A DNA stretch of 64,000 nt from Kuschelorhynchus macadamiae (taxonomy: Eukaryota; Arthropoda; Insecta; Coleoptera; Curculionidae). Within the stretch, counting starts at the first letter, position 1. Each line of letters begins with the position of its first letter. The notes beneath the pieces were generated by a model that saw nothing but the letters and a program-made list of their open reading frames with translations, ran no database searches and had not been told where the DNA came from. Of the stretch, positions 11,314 through 22,959 are shown piece by piece. The DNA lies in contig JAUTXW010002186.1 in the NCBI GenBank assembly GCA_030620095.1, forward strand, positions 186,001 through 250,000, read 5' to 3'. Position numbers and translations under genes: made by a program.

Positions 11314-11551
11314 TATGGCATCTGCAATACATCTACAGTATGCTACAAATATCAATTGCACGTTAAACTATAATATTTATCGTTAATTTGTTTTTTGTTA
11401 TCCTATAAAAGTTAATGTAAAGAATTTATGAAATGCACGTTTAACTTTAATAATATCCTTAATTTGTTCTCTATTCTTTATTCTCCAAGTCTAAAATAAA
11501 GATTTTTTGTAATATTTATCTTTTTTACTATTTATGTCTAAAAAAAACATC

Positions 11552-11871
11552 GTGCGGAAAAGTAAGTTTACTGCGCGATTTTTTAAATTAATGAATATCT
11601 TATCTAAAACACTCAATAAGATGAAATACTTGCAAAGTAAGTATTTTTTTTGTAAGAAGCTCAATAATTTTTGTAATTACAGTGTACTATTATTGAACTC
11701 AAACCTAATTGACGTTTATTTGGGGACTATATCGATCGTAGGAAAAATGTCGTACCTAGTAAGTGTCTTTTCCGTCCTTGACGGTTTAACCGAACTCCAC
11801 TTCGCGTCGTTCGGTCAACTGCCGTCACGTGCGGAAAAGTACCACTTTCCGCACTTGTTAGGTAAATAACT
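11552..11871 (+). mobile_element. ~320 bp hairpin-ended repeat
   Basis: GTGCGGAAAAGT stands at the left end (11552-11563) and again, in the same direction, at 11829-11840. There it forms a hairpin with ACTTTCCGCAC (11844-11854), followed by TTGTTAGGTAAATAACT. About 70 bp up to this end (11803-11871) match 41415-41484, and matching stops right after AAATAACT, marking a true border. The open frame across the unit (11534-11869) is unremarkable and probably not a gene. The hairpin close to one end, without classical inverted termini, resembles rolling-circle (Helitron or Helentron) 3' ends, but that is only an inference. Confidence 0.45.
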
Positions 11872-11879
11872 TTTTAGCC

Positions 11880-13990
11880 ATTGACAGCATGTATTAAAAA
11901 GTAAACTTATACGTATGTTTGTAGAATAAATATTGTATCATATTTGTATTAAAATCCTTTTTAAGGCACTCATGGAAATTGCAGAATGTTCAGAGCGAAC
12001 TTTCACATGCTAATATACTTTGAACACTTATTTCGTAAATAACTATTATAAAAGTATTAAGTGTAAAGTAGTAATTAAAAGATTATTTTAGTTTCACTGA
12101 CCCAACAAAAAATGCCATGGCCAAGTGAGAAGCATATAAATAGTAAACCGTCTATAGTAATATTCCAGTTTTCTGGTTGTAACAATGTCCCAGCATTCTT
12201 CTTGTAACGAGTAAAAAATGCAATAAAGAACGACATTTGAATAATAACGCCCGCAAATCTACAAACAGATTTAAATGGCTATCTTGGCATAAGATCGGAC
12301 TAAAGAGGTGTCAATAATTGCATTCCGATATTAGCAGCGTCGCTATTTCTTCTCTTATTTATGGAGTATCTCGCCTAATGACATTTATTGGTTAATTATG
12401 CGCTACCGTTGAAAGTAAACGCCAAACGCGATTCAGAATGTGCGATAATGCTACTACTGGTCTACATAAATCAATAGGTGGAGCATCGTGTTATGGAATT
12501 ATCAATCAAATTATCATAATATGGGCTTATTACTAAAAATCTTTATCAGCAAGCGATAAGTGAAAATTCATTTTACTTTCAGTTCATTTAAATACACAGG
12601 CACACTTTTAATTGGCTAAATCGAGAAGATATATTAGATACATTTTGCACTATTGGATTATGGATAAAGGTTTATTGATTAAATCGAACCTTAAGACTTT
12701 AATAGAATAAAAAAACCAGTCAATTTACCTACATATTAAGAAAGGTATAGGATATTTTCTTAAATTGAGTAATTGAACTAACAAATGTGGCACAGCTTGC
12801 CATCTTAAACGCAGACGGGTGTTTAGGGTTTTTAAAAGTAGTAAACAGTTTATTTAATTTTTATTATTTTATGTGAAAATGTTAATAAAAATAAGTAAAA
12901 AGTAGTGATTACATATCTGTCTGTGAATAGGTAGCTTTAATTTATAAAAAATCCATATTGGTCAAGTGGGAGCTGCTGGCGAAGTCTGACAAAAAATCGT
13001 CCTGTGTTCATGTCCATAGATTTACACAATTCTTCTTAAAATATATATGTAATAATTTTACGAAGTTTAAAATACTTTTTAAATTATATAATATCGAATA
13101 CTTCATTGAAAACCATAATACATAATCATATTTTAGTTACGGAGTCCGTTAGACAGTTATTTTGCTAATAAGGGAGGCAAGAGCCAAACGCAGGAACAAA
13201 TAATTGAACGAGTAATTTCAGCACAGTTGTGCATGCTGATAAGAATCAAAAGTCATATAAAATAGGTTAAATATTTATTACAGATATTATAGAAATTCAC
13301 AAACAGTATCTCAAAGATCTTTTGAGGCGTATCCTAAATGACCAATCCTCAGTGGAATTTTGTTGTTAAATACAGGGAAAAAAATATAATTAATGAAAAC
13401 TGAAATTCAAACTGAATAAGAACAAACCTAAATTTAACTTCCGGTTCATGTCTGTGATAACCGTAAAGCGTGGAACACAATGCACATTACGTCAATACGC
13501 CCATTTACATCAAACTTTATATTTCGTTATGCGTTTTTCGGTGTTTTGTTAGATTTTTTTTAAAATAGAGTTTTATAAACGTCAAAATTATCACCTCAAA
13601 TGTGTACTTTGTTCTTAAAATGTTTATGGGAGTTTCATTGTGTACCAAGCGTAACCCAGAGGCTAAAGGTAAGGTGGTTTATATTCAGTTTATGTGTTAA
13701 GTTCTCATATTTTTGCAGGTAGGTTTCATTCATGTCTAACGTATAGGCCAAACTGAGGCATAATCTAATGTGTTAGCGCTGATATGTTTGTCATAGTGAC
13801 ATCAAACTTTTCAAAATATTCTTATTATATTCTTTTTAATTGCGAAATTAATTTAAACAGGCAGTAGGGGAATTAAAAAAATCCGTTAATTTTCTTTATT
13901 CGGAACTGCCTTCATAATGATTTTTTTTTTATTAGGAATAATGAATTACGACCCAATTTGATTCCGCACATAGCCATTTATTGACACATA
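11880..13990. other. AT-rich DNA without recognisable gene
   Basis: I see no gene, RNA or repeat. The longest frames are chance-like. Some GC-richer text at 13440-13520 has no coding signal that I can defend. Confidence 0.5.
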
Positions 13991-14640
13991 TATAATGCCT
14001 TTTTTCAAACATTTTTATTGGGTGCCATTTTGTTCCACCATATTCCTTTCGACCTAGACGAAACTTGATTTTTGCACATAATTCAAAATAGATTGAATAA
14101 ATAGTTTTTACACAATTTTTTTAAGACCGCCATTTTGTTTCATCATATTGAATTCGTCCCAGTTTATCCCTATTTCACATTTAATTCTTTCTTTAATTTT
14201 TTAAACAATTCATTTGGCCGCCATCTTGAACGAAACACAATTTGACCAGTTTATCTCTATGTCACACTTAATTCTTGATAAAATTTTAAATCAATTTAAT
14301 AAGTAGTTTTTTCAGGCTGGTTTTTAAAATATTTTATTAGACCGCCATTTTGTTTTGCCATCTTGGATTTATACCAAAGTTCATTTCTAAGAAACACTCG
14401 ATTTTTATGCAAAATTTGAGGTAAATTGGATAGTTAATATTTAGTAATATTTTTGTTAATTTCACTAGGCTGCCATTTTATTCTGCCATATTGGATTTTT
14501 TGTTCCGCCATCTTCGTACCACAATTTTATCAGTTCATCTATGACTTAATTGCACAAGATTTGAATTTAATTAATTTGAATATTTTATTAAGCCGCAATT
14601 TTTTTTCTCCATCTTGAATTCGTACCAAAATTTTAACAGT
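13990..14640 (+). repeat. tandem array of GCCGCCATTTTGTT units, copy A
   Basis: The units of very roughly 100-140 bp each contain a variant of CCGCCATTTTGTTCCGCCAT, then TTGAATTCGTACC, then TTACCAGTT, then a stretch like TTTGAAATCAATC. The core recurs near 14031, 14128, 14218, 14344, 14470 and 14592. The units are strongly diverged. It is the same family as at 17.5, 31.4, 34.2, 38.0 and 43.5 kb. Confidence 0.75.
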
Positions 14641-15980
14641 TGATTCTTACGTTAATATTTGGAGAGTTTCGTAACACAGAACAAATTTATGTAAATAGTT
14701 TGTCGGAAAACAGCTGCAAACTATAAACAGTTTACACTGAATAAAATTTGGGAACGTTCTTGAATTAAACCAGAGATCCAGCAGCGATGAGACCGTGCGG
14801 TGTGAGGCAACGGGACACGCGATATTTTCTTGTGATGAATCAATACTTTTTATCACTTTGGTCCAAAATCGGCTCATTTGGCATCCCCATCAAGAGTAGA
14901 TAGAAACGAGTTTACAGATCCATTGAAATTGGGACGTCCCGCGTAAATCTGGACATTTGGCAACACATGTGCATAATACACTCTCCAAATATTGGAACGG
15001 AATTTCCGGATTCCTCGCATATTTAGGGTATGAGTAATATAAATTTTTGTTTCAGATTACCAGCAATACAATCCTGCTTTGATGGACATTAGTTTAAATG
15101 AAAGGTTCTTCCAGTAATATTTTTCTAATTTGCACCTCAAATTGTCTTCCTCATTCAAATCAGATCCGTGCCTAGCGAAAATTTCGTTCCGTGTGACGTA
15201 TCATCATCAGCGCGTCTATGTCAAGTTCGTGAGCCCCTCCGGGCCAAATGTTCTCTCAAAGTAGAACTGCTTTGGCAAAAATTGTGCGATTCCATTATAT
15301 GTTTGGTTTGTAATTGCCTTTCGGAATCTAGGTATGAGTTCCCACAATGCAGAGTCCGTTTGTTGCCTTCGGTCGAATGCATTTGGTCCGACTATGGCAT
15401 CGGGTGATCTACTTTGGTCTTTTATATACCGGGTGAACAATATGTACATAAAATTACATCATATATTAGCTAACTTTTGACTATTTTTGATCAAAAAGTT
15501 TTAAGCCAAAGAGAAAAAGTTATAACAAATAATTTAAGATTTCTTTAAAATATGGATGAAAACTTTAGCTCAATGAAAATGTTTTATTACTTATACTTGT
15601 TCTAATCTCGAATTTACAGAATAATAACAAATTAATAGTACAAAAAAAAAATTTTTGTACGGGTATCAAATAATTTCTTTATTACAAAAGCGATTTTAGT
15701 TAGATAATATGATTGATTACCTATGCCGTGGATAATAGACATCATACCCGTGCGTAATGATTTCATTGCTCATGGGCTGCAACCAACCACAAAATACTTC
15801 CATCGTTTAACTGTTTGTATTGCCCAATACATTATCTAATACCGCGATTAAAACAATTCATCCCGAATGCTATGAAAAAACAAAAGAGCGCATAATTGGC
15901 ACCTCAGGTGACGCCATAATTTTATATGCTGTCACATTTATATTGAAAATAAATTGCTTTGCGTAAATTTCTGTCTTAAA
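14640..15980. other. spacer without recognisable gene
   Basis: Both strands of a less AT-rich piece (15168-15449) carry open frames of about 77-79 codons. They overlap each other, neither resembles a known protein, and there is no splice or start context. The rest is AT-rich and featureless. Confidence 0.45.
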
Positions 15981-15999
15981 ATGCGTTTAAGCCATCAAA

Positions 16000-17030
16000 G
16001 TGAGAATGATAGTACATCGCCAAATATTATTGAAGCAGCCAAAACCACTTCGGATGAATTATTACCCGAAATTTCAAGAAAAAAGTATGGAATTTTATAT
16101 AAACTATTTATGGAGTAGCGAAGTCAAAAGAATGTTAATTCATTTTCGGAAAATGTTCTTCTTGCCTATTTTGGGGAGTTGTCAGAAAAGTACAAATCTT
16201 CCTCAGTGTGGGCACATTACTCGATATTAAAGGGTATGTTTGCTATTAAAGAAAATATTAGTATTGAAACCTATCATAAATATTAGGTTTACACAGCAAA
16301 AAAGTTCAAAACGTTCACCTCAAAGGAAATTAACAGATTTATAAAAGAAGCAACGGATAATGTTTATCTGGCAACAAAGGTAAGTAAAAAAAAACTAAAG
16401 ATATCCTGTATGTGTATGGTATTAGCATTTTAAACTGATAAACTACATACATTAAAAAACCTTAATTTGTCATGGTGTATTGACGCAAGCTCTACAGCAA
16501 TGCCGACCGCCCCAGAGATAGTGAAAAGGTGCACTTGCAAAATAGTGAGTTGCAAATAGATTTTCTCGAAATTTTCTTTCCTATTAAAATTTCTAATAAA
16601 AACATTTTTTCTTCTTTATTTTTAGGTTGCTATAATTATAGACATAATTGGAGTTTGTCGATCGAACGAACTTCATTTAGTGGATGTAATTATTTAAACT
16701 CTTGGATCGGCTTTATTGGTAACTTTTCCTAACACGAAAACCAACATAGTAAGAAAATTTACGGTAACCGGCAATTTTAATGATATTTGCAAAAAATATA
16801 TCGACCTTTGACCAACTACTGTGGGCAATTAATGTTTTTCTTAATTACCAAAAAGGTAAATGTTCCTCACAAAAAAATTGGAATAAATGAATTGGTAAAA
16901 TAGGCAAAGAAATTGCAAAATATTTAAATTTGCCAAATCCGGAAATGTACACAGGGCATAGACGGTCATCCACAACTTGTAGATCCAGGCAGGGATATAA
17001 CCGTTTTAAATCATTATGATGGTTAAATAT
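16000..17030 (+). pseudogene. tyrosine recombinase relic 3, with a GT-AG intron
   Basis: The N-terminal part reads SENDSTSPNIIEAAKTTS, ELLPEISRKKYG, then FSENVLLAYFGELSEKYKS and VWAHYSILKGMF, with one or two stops. FTSKEINRFIKEATDNVYL then leads into LATK at 16379. After a 246 bp interval (GTAAGT at 16380, TTTTTAG ending at 16625) the frame resumes without phase change as VAIIIDIIGVCRSNELHLV. Joined, this matches the family block YLATKVxxIFGIxGxCRxxEL. The core arginine (CRSNEL) is kept. Later pieces are FPNTKTNIVRKFTV, LNYQKGKCSSQK, EIAKYLNLPNPEMYTGH then RRSST (about 16900-16975). The end with the tyrosine is lost. The copy is dead. Confidence 0.78.
16380..16625 (+). other. inferred intron inside recombinase relic 3
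   Basis: The interval begins GTAAGTAAAA and ends after a T-rich tract in TTTTTAG. Removing it restores a continuous, phase-0 match across the recombinase block YLATK|VAIIIDIIG. The related copies at 9.5 and 10.6 kb have no such interval at this place. Confidence 0.6.
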
Positions 17031-17499
17031 TGTTAACTAAAAAACTCTAACATAACAAGACGAGGATCATTAACAGAAACCATTTAGAAACCTAATAAGT
17101 GGGAAATATCTGCGGGCCAACGGAATATGTAAAACTGATAATATTGGTTTCATGCAGGATATAGAATCTATATGCCTTGAGGATGCAACAATAAAGTAGC
17201 GAAAAAAAAAATATTTAAAAATAGACTTTTGTTTCTTTTTTACTTGATCCTAACCCCAAATAATACACCACTCTAACATAACAACAAGAGGGTTGTTAAC
17301 GAAAACCATTTAGAAAATTAATATCTGGGAAATATAGTAGGAGTAGGTAAAAACTGACAAAATTAATTTCATGCAGAATATAAGAACTATATATGTGCCA
17401 CGAGGATGGAACAATAAAATTGCGAAACATCGAGAATTAAAAAAAAGACTTGATTTTTTTTACTAGATCTTAACCCCAAATAATACACCACTCTAACAA

Positions 17500-18225
17500 T
17501 TTTTTTAACATTGTTACGCCGTATTGGATTTTTACCGAAATGTGACCAGATCATCCCCATATGAACCTTAATTTTTGGTCAAAATCGGGTTAGTTTTTAA
17601 ACTATGGCGCGAACTGACAGACAGACCAACAGACCGGCCGACGGAATTGATAAAATATATTTTTTGGCATCTAGTAGCGCTAAAACGTGAAAATATATAA
17701 AAATCTGAGTGGGTGATTTTTTTCACGATTACAAACATTTTATTTGACTGCCATTTTGTTCGGCCATCTTGAATTAGTACCACGCTTTTATTATTTGACC
17801 CCTTTACCGCAATTATTTACGGCACACAGTTTGAAATCAAACCATTAAGCATTTTTTCCAAGCTGGATTTTTCAATAATTTATTAAGCCGCCATTTTGTT
17901 CCCCCATCTTGAATTATTACTAAACTGTTACCAGTTGACTTCAACATAATGCTTGACGTTTTTGCAAAATTTGAGATAAACTGGAAGAGTAGATTTTTAA
18001 TAAGAATTTTTTTAACATTTCACCAGGCCGCCATTTTGTTTTGCCATACTGGATTTTTACTAAAATGTTACCAGGTCATCCCTACATGAGTCTTAATTTT
18101 TGACCAAAATTTGAAGTCAATAGGGCAAGTAGTTTTTTAGCTACGCCGCGACCAGACAGGCAGACCGACGGCATTGAGAAACATGTTTTTCGTCATCTTT
18201 TTTACGAGGGGAGTAATATCCATAA
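17500..18225 (+). repeat. tandem array of GCCGCCATTTTGTT units, copy B
   Basis: This copy shows the family's terminal module twice: CTATGGCGCGAACTGACAGA plus a GACAGACC-rich stretch, TTTTTTGGCATCTAG, then GCTAAAACGTGAAAATAT and GATTTTTTTCACGATTACAA. The module is followed by three core units (about 17750, 17888, 18026; spacing near 138 bp). It closes near 18200 with a decayed half of the ACTTCCC...GGGAAGT hairpin (TTTTTTACGAGGGGAGTAA). Confidence 0.75.
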
Positions 18226-18690
18226 TAAACGTGTTTTATTTATCGTGTGTTATAGTATTTTACTCGAAGTAATGGTTATTATTTGTTCATTAAATAATAT
18301 ACTATTACTTGTTACGGTCGATTTTGGGGAATCCTAACGTCTTAGCGCTCGCTAAAATTATTAATAATAGAAATATAATTCCGGGACTTTTTTGTAAATC
18401 CTAATTTGTAAATAATTTTTGAAATGATTTATGTGCGGGTTTGAGATTTAAATATTGAAATATTGAAATATACGCTCTATAAAAAAATTCTTTGTTCTTG
18501 GGCCTTCATATGACATCAAATTTCACATTACAACTTAAAAACATTGGTTTTTAACTGGATTTATAATACTAACAATTCAAGAATGCTAAGAGCTTTTATA
18601 TTGAATTTTAATATTTCAAGAATGGGTACGGTTTTTATGTATATCTAACAATATATTAGTTCCAACTGAAGAGGACGCCCCGTGAAGACG
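18225..18690. other. spacer
   Basis: AT-rich; I see no gene, RNA or clear repeat. Confidence 0.4.
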
Positions 18691-18897
18691 GTCCCGAAAT
18701 CCGAAACATACCAAACTTTTATCAAATGTGGCGGCCAACCAAAAGAACTAAAAACATTTTTTATTACGTGCATTAGAAAATACGTGGTGTCCCAGAATAT
18801 TACCCATATGTCTTTCTTGGATAACTCGAGAACCAAGAAAATGCGCATGAACGGACAACGTTGGTTCAGTAATGCATCGACGGGAAATTTAGTCACG

Positions 18898-19545
18898 ATG
18901 GGTAAAACGCTTTACCGGGTTTACCGCGCTTTCTATGTGAGAGCGTTTTACCGCAGCAATAATTCGTACATCAGTGTTCAATGGCAGTATCGGGCTCACT
19001 ATAATTTGCACGCAAGAGAGGATGCTTCAAAAGCAAATGTCATTAAAGATGGGTTACAAAGTTGGAGAAGTCCTTTCAACAGTAAATAAACGTTTGCATA
19101 GAAGCGAATTTTTTGAAGATCACCGCGGGTGTACTTTAACAGTAAAATTGGCTCGCTATTCCTCAATGATTCCGAATTTTCTTGCTTCCCAACAACAGCT
19201 GGAATGAACGATAATACGTGGTTTCAGCAAGAAAGGATTGTTTCACTGTAAATTGTTCATTGCAAACTGTGAATGAACTTTTTTCCACAAAAAAATATGT
19301 CCAAAAGAGATTGTCCCTGTGCCCCCAAGAAGTTCGGACTTGACACCTCTCGATTTTTTTTGTGGGGTATCTGAAGGCAAAAGTTTCTTTTAATCCTCCA
19401 GCTAATTTACTGCAGTTAAAAAAGCGTATCATTAAAGAAATTGAAAAAATTCCAACGGAGATAAATCGACTTGTTATGGTGCATGTTAGATCTTGTTTAA
19501 AAGAGTGCGAGAGCCGAGAGGGGAAGACAACATAATTTTTCATAC
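18898..19545 (+). pseudogene. mariner-type transposase relic 2
   Basis: The N-terminal helix-turn-helix region is readable as YRAFYVRAFYRSNNSYISV, then QYRAHYNLHAREDASKAN and VIKDGL (about 18915-19065). Its last third resumes after a deletion. WFQQ stands where the second catalytic aspartate should follow, but the next codon is GAA and a stop comes soon after. The tail reads VNELFP-like text, then APKKFGLDTS, RFFLWGI, and the C-terminal helices KKRIIKEIEKIPTEINRL and MVHVRSCLKEC (ending near 19530). The DNA between, which should hold the first aspartate, is missing or unreadable. Related to, but a different subfamily from, the transposase at 5.5 kb. No terminal repeats found. The long reverse frame over its end is a shadow. 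Confidence 0.72.
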
Positions 19546-19549
19546 ATGT

Positions 19550-20985
19550 ATTTTAATAATAATTAAATAAAATTTCTTAAACCTTCTTCTTTCTCAGACT
19601 CGTCGATTATGGTCACATGTTTTAAAAATACTTCTTACTATACATAATGTCTCAAAAATACAAAGCACCTGTTAATATTCATTTGTTTTTCAATTCTCCT
19701 TATGAAGCTAGACATTTTTGCACTTCGAATCCAAGTTGAAAATAAAAAGTGTTTCCATTTTTTTTCGTTAAACAGAATTTTTGAAAATGGTGTTTATGAT
19801 AATATCTAGTACTGCTTTGCTATAAACCAAAACCTTTACAGTTGTATTCATTAAAACGGTCTGGGGTCCGACCAGGTCTAACTTGACAGTTATAGATTCA
19901 AGATATTATATGCAACAATAGAACAAATAATTTTTTCATAATGTCACAAGTACAAAATATGACACTGACATAGGCAAAGCATAAACGGGAAGCTAAACTT
20001 TGGTAATTTGATCTAGTTCAACGCTTAAGCCTTTTAGTGAACCCGAGCGTTAGATATTACAGCATCTAAAGTCTAAAAATGTGTATTTGCCAACGACAAT
20101 ATGTGGAAAAAAATTATAAAAAAATAGAAGCAACTTCAAAAGAAAAAAATGAAAATTTGTCTTTATGAAGTCAGCGTAAGATTAATTCTTAATTACAGAA
20201 TCACAAACATATATTTATGTATTGAGTATTTACATAGATACCACATTAAATAAACACGGTCTTTAAAAATGAAAATTATCAAAACTTAAAAGTTGATCAA
20301 AACTGGACTTCATGCCATTAAAAACCCCGAAATCCATATGAAACATGATACTACCATGCATACTTTTTCATGGTGATATGGTGAACACAATCAATATTGG
20401 CTCCGGCGCTCGCCTAAATAATTGATGCCGCCATTTTTACCTCTTTTAAATATGTTTGCTAGGGCACCACTCCAGTAATATTCTGAATTTTTCCTGAACA
20501 TTTTTCGGGTGCAACAGTCTTATCAAAAGAACAACATTACCATAAACTGACATTCAAAGAAATGGTCGAGATAAAAAAAGAAAAAAATACAGTAAACGAC
20601 CGGAAAGACATTGACAATCTCAGCCAAATATATCACAGTCTAATTTAATTCAGTTGTTATAAACTATTTCCGTCAATCATAAATACATACTGTATACTGT
20701 CAGACTCACACAAATACTTTTAAAACAACTCGTATACACCAATAGTGTCTACAATGTAAATATAATCAAAAAATTAAATGATATATATAAAAAAAAAATA
20801 GAATTCTTTAACCAATGTATCACTTACCTCCACACCGCCAAGCAAGGCAAAATAACATCCTTCTCAAGGTATCTACTGTACTATTTTAACTAAATGTTTT
20901 GATAATTTTAATGCGTGTCGTTATACCCAACTGTTTTTATTTTTTAACTTGCATATATACAGTTTCTGTATTTAATTTTTAGATG
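19550..20985. other. AT-rich DNA without recognisable gene
   Basis: I see no gene, RNA or repeat border in this stretch. Confidence 0.45.
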
Positions 20986-20998
20986 TGCTGAAATAAAT

Positions 20999-21040
20999 AT
21001 GTTGAAAAAGCCTGAAATGGACAGGCGAAACGTCAATTAA
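20999..21040 (+). ncRNA. hammerhead-ribozyme-like motif (decayed 5' core)
   Basis: GCCTG (21010-21014) pairs perfectly with CAGGC (21022-21026) around a 7 bp loop and is followed at once by GAAACGTC (21027-21034), the 3' half of a hammerhead core with its cleavage triplet. The 5' side reads TTGAAAAA where CTGANGA plus one base would be expected. Probably inactive, but the same design as the motifs at 22.7 and 55.3 kb. Confidence 0.35.
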
Positions 21041-21106
21041 AGTTTTTTTTGTTTCAATCCACGAACCTAATCCCAAGAAAGTACTTGATATATATAAATT
21101 GTAAAG

Positions 21107-21108
<2 letters not shown>

Positions 21109-21185
<77 letters not shown>
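21109..21185. repeat. (AT)n microsatellite
   Basis: About 77 bp of uninterrupted AT dinucleotides. Frames of repeated isoleucine-tyrosine through it are artefacts. Confidence 0.97.
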
Positions 21186-21189
<4 letters not shown>

Positions 21190-22580
21190 AACTGAAAATA
21201 ACACATTCCGTCATTTTTTAAAATCTGCAAATGGGACCAGTTCGGTAATATCCTGAATATTTCCTGAAAATTTCATCCAAATTGGTCAAACCACCAGGTG
21301 TAATCGATGTACATAAATAAAATAAATACACAGGATCTAATTAATAACCTCCTCCTTTTTTGAAGTCCGTTATAAACAGTTGGTAGCAGGTAGAGGAAAA
21401 TATACTGCAGTAAAAAGGGTCTAGACACTAGAGGAGAATCTAAGTTTCGAAATAGAAAACAGGTTTTTCATTTCAAAAATAAAAGTTGTATCATTTCCTC
21501 CTTCTTTGAGATTATCTATATGTAAACAGTTATTTCTAAGAAAAAATTAAATCAAAATACCACAGTATATTAAATATCTAATTTTACATAGCCTTTACTA
21601 AATTCCTCTTAGTCTTCTAGCCTTTAAAAAGACTGGGTTGTGAAGATACCTTATTAACGCACTCAACATTATTAAATATGTCTAATCATGGCTGAAAAAT
21701 CCCTTTCAAACCGTTTACGTATAGAATAAGGAAACAGCATATTTAATATAAACATTTCTAGCTCCCATGCTACGTTATAATAACACACCTACTCGCTGCT
21801 TTGATATTTATGTTTAATTTCGCCATTATGACTGTAAATAAAGGTACCGGAGTACTTCTTCCAAGCAAAATAATGGTGATAGTAAATGCGCACCATTTCC
21901 TTGCAGATTTGCAACAATAAAACGAACATACGGCACTGAATAAAACTGTATTATTGCCGAGTTTAGATAAGGATACGAGCAGAATGGGTCTTGGGTTCGT
22001 GTTGGAAGGAAGGCCATTTTCATGTATTTTTGATGACCTCAGGAGATACGTGGCTTGAAGACTGAACATGACGAGGAACCAACAATGATTCGTTAAACTA
22101 TTTTTTTCTTATAGCCTCGGTTTTAATATCTATAGCGCCAGCTATTTATTATTGTTTTGCTATAGACAATAAACATTACGGGATTGATACAGTGTGGCTT
22201 TTTAATATATTTCCCTCTCCCCTTTAATTTTTTAACCAATCAATGGAAAAGTTTGAAATTAGGTACAATTCAATAGAAGACTAAAGGCAAACACCCACTG
22301 GTCGCAACCATACGCGCCGCACGCGCAAAATATGAATATTTACATTATTAGAGTTTGAGCACTGTGTTTTGTGGTGGTTGTAAATTGTGCTACTATAAAC
22401 AGAATTTATTTGAGACTAAAAATATAATAATAATATAGAAATAAAAACTCTTAATTTCTTTTATTTTACGTAAGTAAAACCAAACCGCTTTTTCCTTGAA
22501 AGTAAAAGTAAAAAAACAAACGACATTCCAGTTTCTAGTAAACATAAAACAATAAAAACAAATCATAATCAATAAACCAT
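21190..22580. other. spacer without recognisable gene
   Basis: A reverse frame at 21770-22069 has no recognisable content and overlaps another reverse frame. Nothing else is visible. Confidence 0.45.
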
Positions 22581-22673
22581 ATGTATAGAACGAAAGCTTT
22601 CACGGCTGTAGTCAATTAAGAAAGAAATCATAGTTCTTGGGATTAGACCATGTCAAAATGGAATTACTCACTT

Positions 22674-22716
22674 TCCGACGTTTCGCCTTCGACTGAGCGA
22701 AGCATCTTCAGAGATC
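22674..22716 (-). ncRNA. hammerhead-ribozyme-like motif in Penelope terminal repeat
   Basis: On the reverse strand the order is CTCTGAAGA, T, GCTTCG, CTCAGT, CGAAGGC, GAAAC, GTC, GGA. The CTGAAGA and GAAAC-GTC blocks are the two conserved hammerhead core strands. GCTTCG/CGAAGGC pairs with one bulge as stem II, and TCT/GGA gives a short stem I. Stem III would be minimal, as known for Penelope ribozymes. One extra base after CTGAAGA departs from the textbook core. Confidence 0.45.
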
Positions 22717-22959
22717 TTTACTTCACAAGATCGGAATACTGAATGAGATGTCCAGTGGAATGTTGGTGTTCAGATACAGCAGATTGTACAATTTGTTTTA
22801 ATACATCGTTCACTCATCCAAAACAAGGAATTGCCTATAGTCCTTTGTGCGTATGTTGGACCGGCGCGGCGAAGTAATCTTGCACTTTTTTTATAGTTTC
22901 GTGTATAAATCCAGTAACTACACTCCCTATCGGTATTAGTTTCATTTCGTGGAACTGGA

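Noticed and set aside
11534..11869. Forward frame of 111 residues through the hairpin-ended repeat
   Set aside because: Its codons run straight through the terminal hairpin and the lysine/asparagine-rich start is typical of AT-rich chance text.
12780..13640. Possible promoter or exon in a less repetitive stretch
   Set aside because: No open frame of note, no core promoter motif that stands above the AT-rich background.
15168..15449. Opposed frames of 77-79 residues in a GC-richer patch
   Set aside because: The two overlap on opposite strands, resemble nothing, and have no splice or start context.
18645..18896. Forward and reverse frames upstream of transposase relic 2
   Set aside because: Neither shows recognisable motifs; they overlap each other and likely represent decayed 5' element DNA.
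19163..19543. Reverse frame of 126 residues
   Set aside because: It is the mirror of the forward mariner-type transposase tail, whose motifs (RFFLWG, C-terminal helices) are recognisable while the reverse frame has none.
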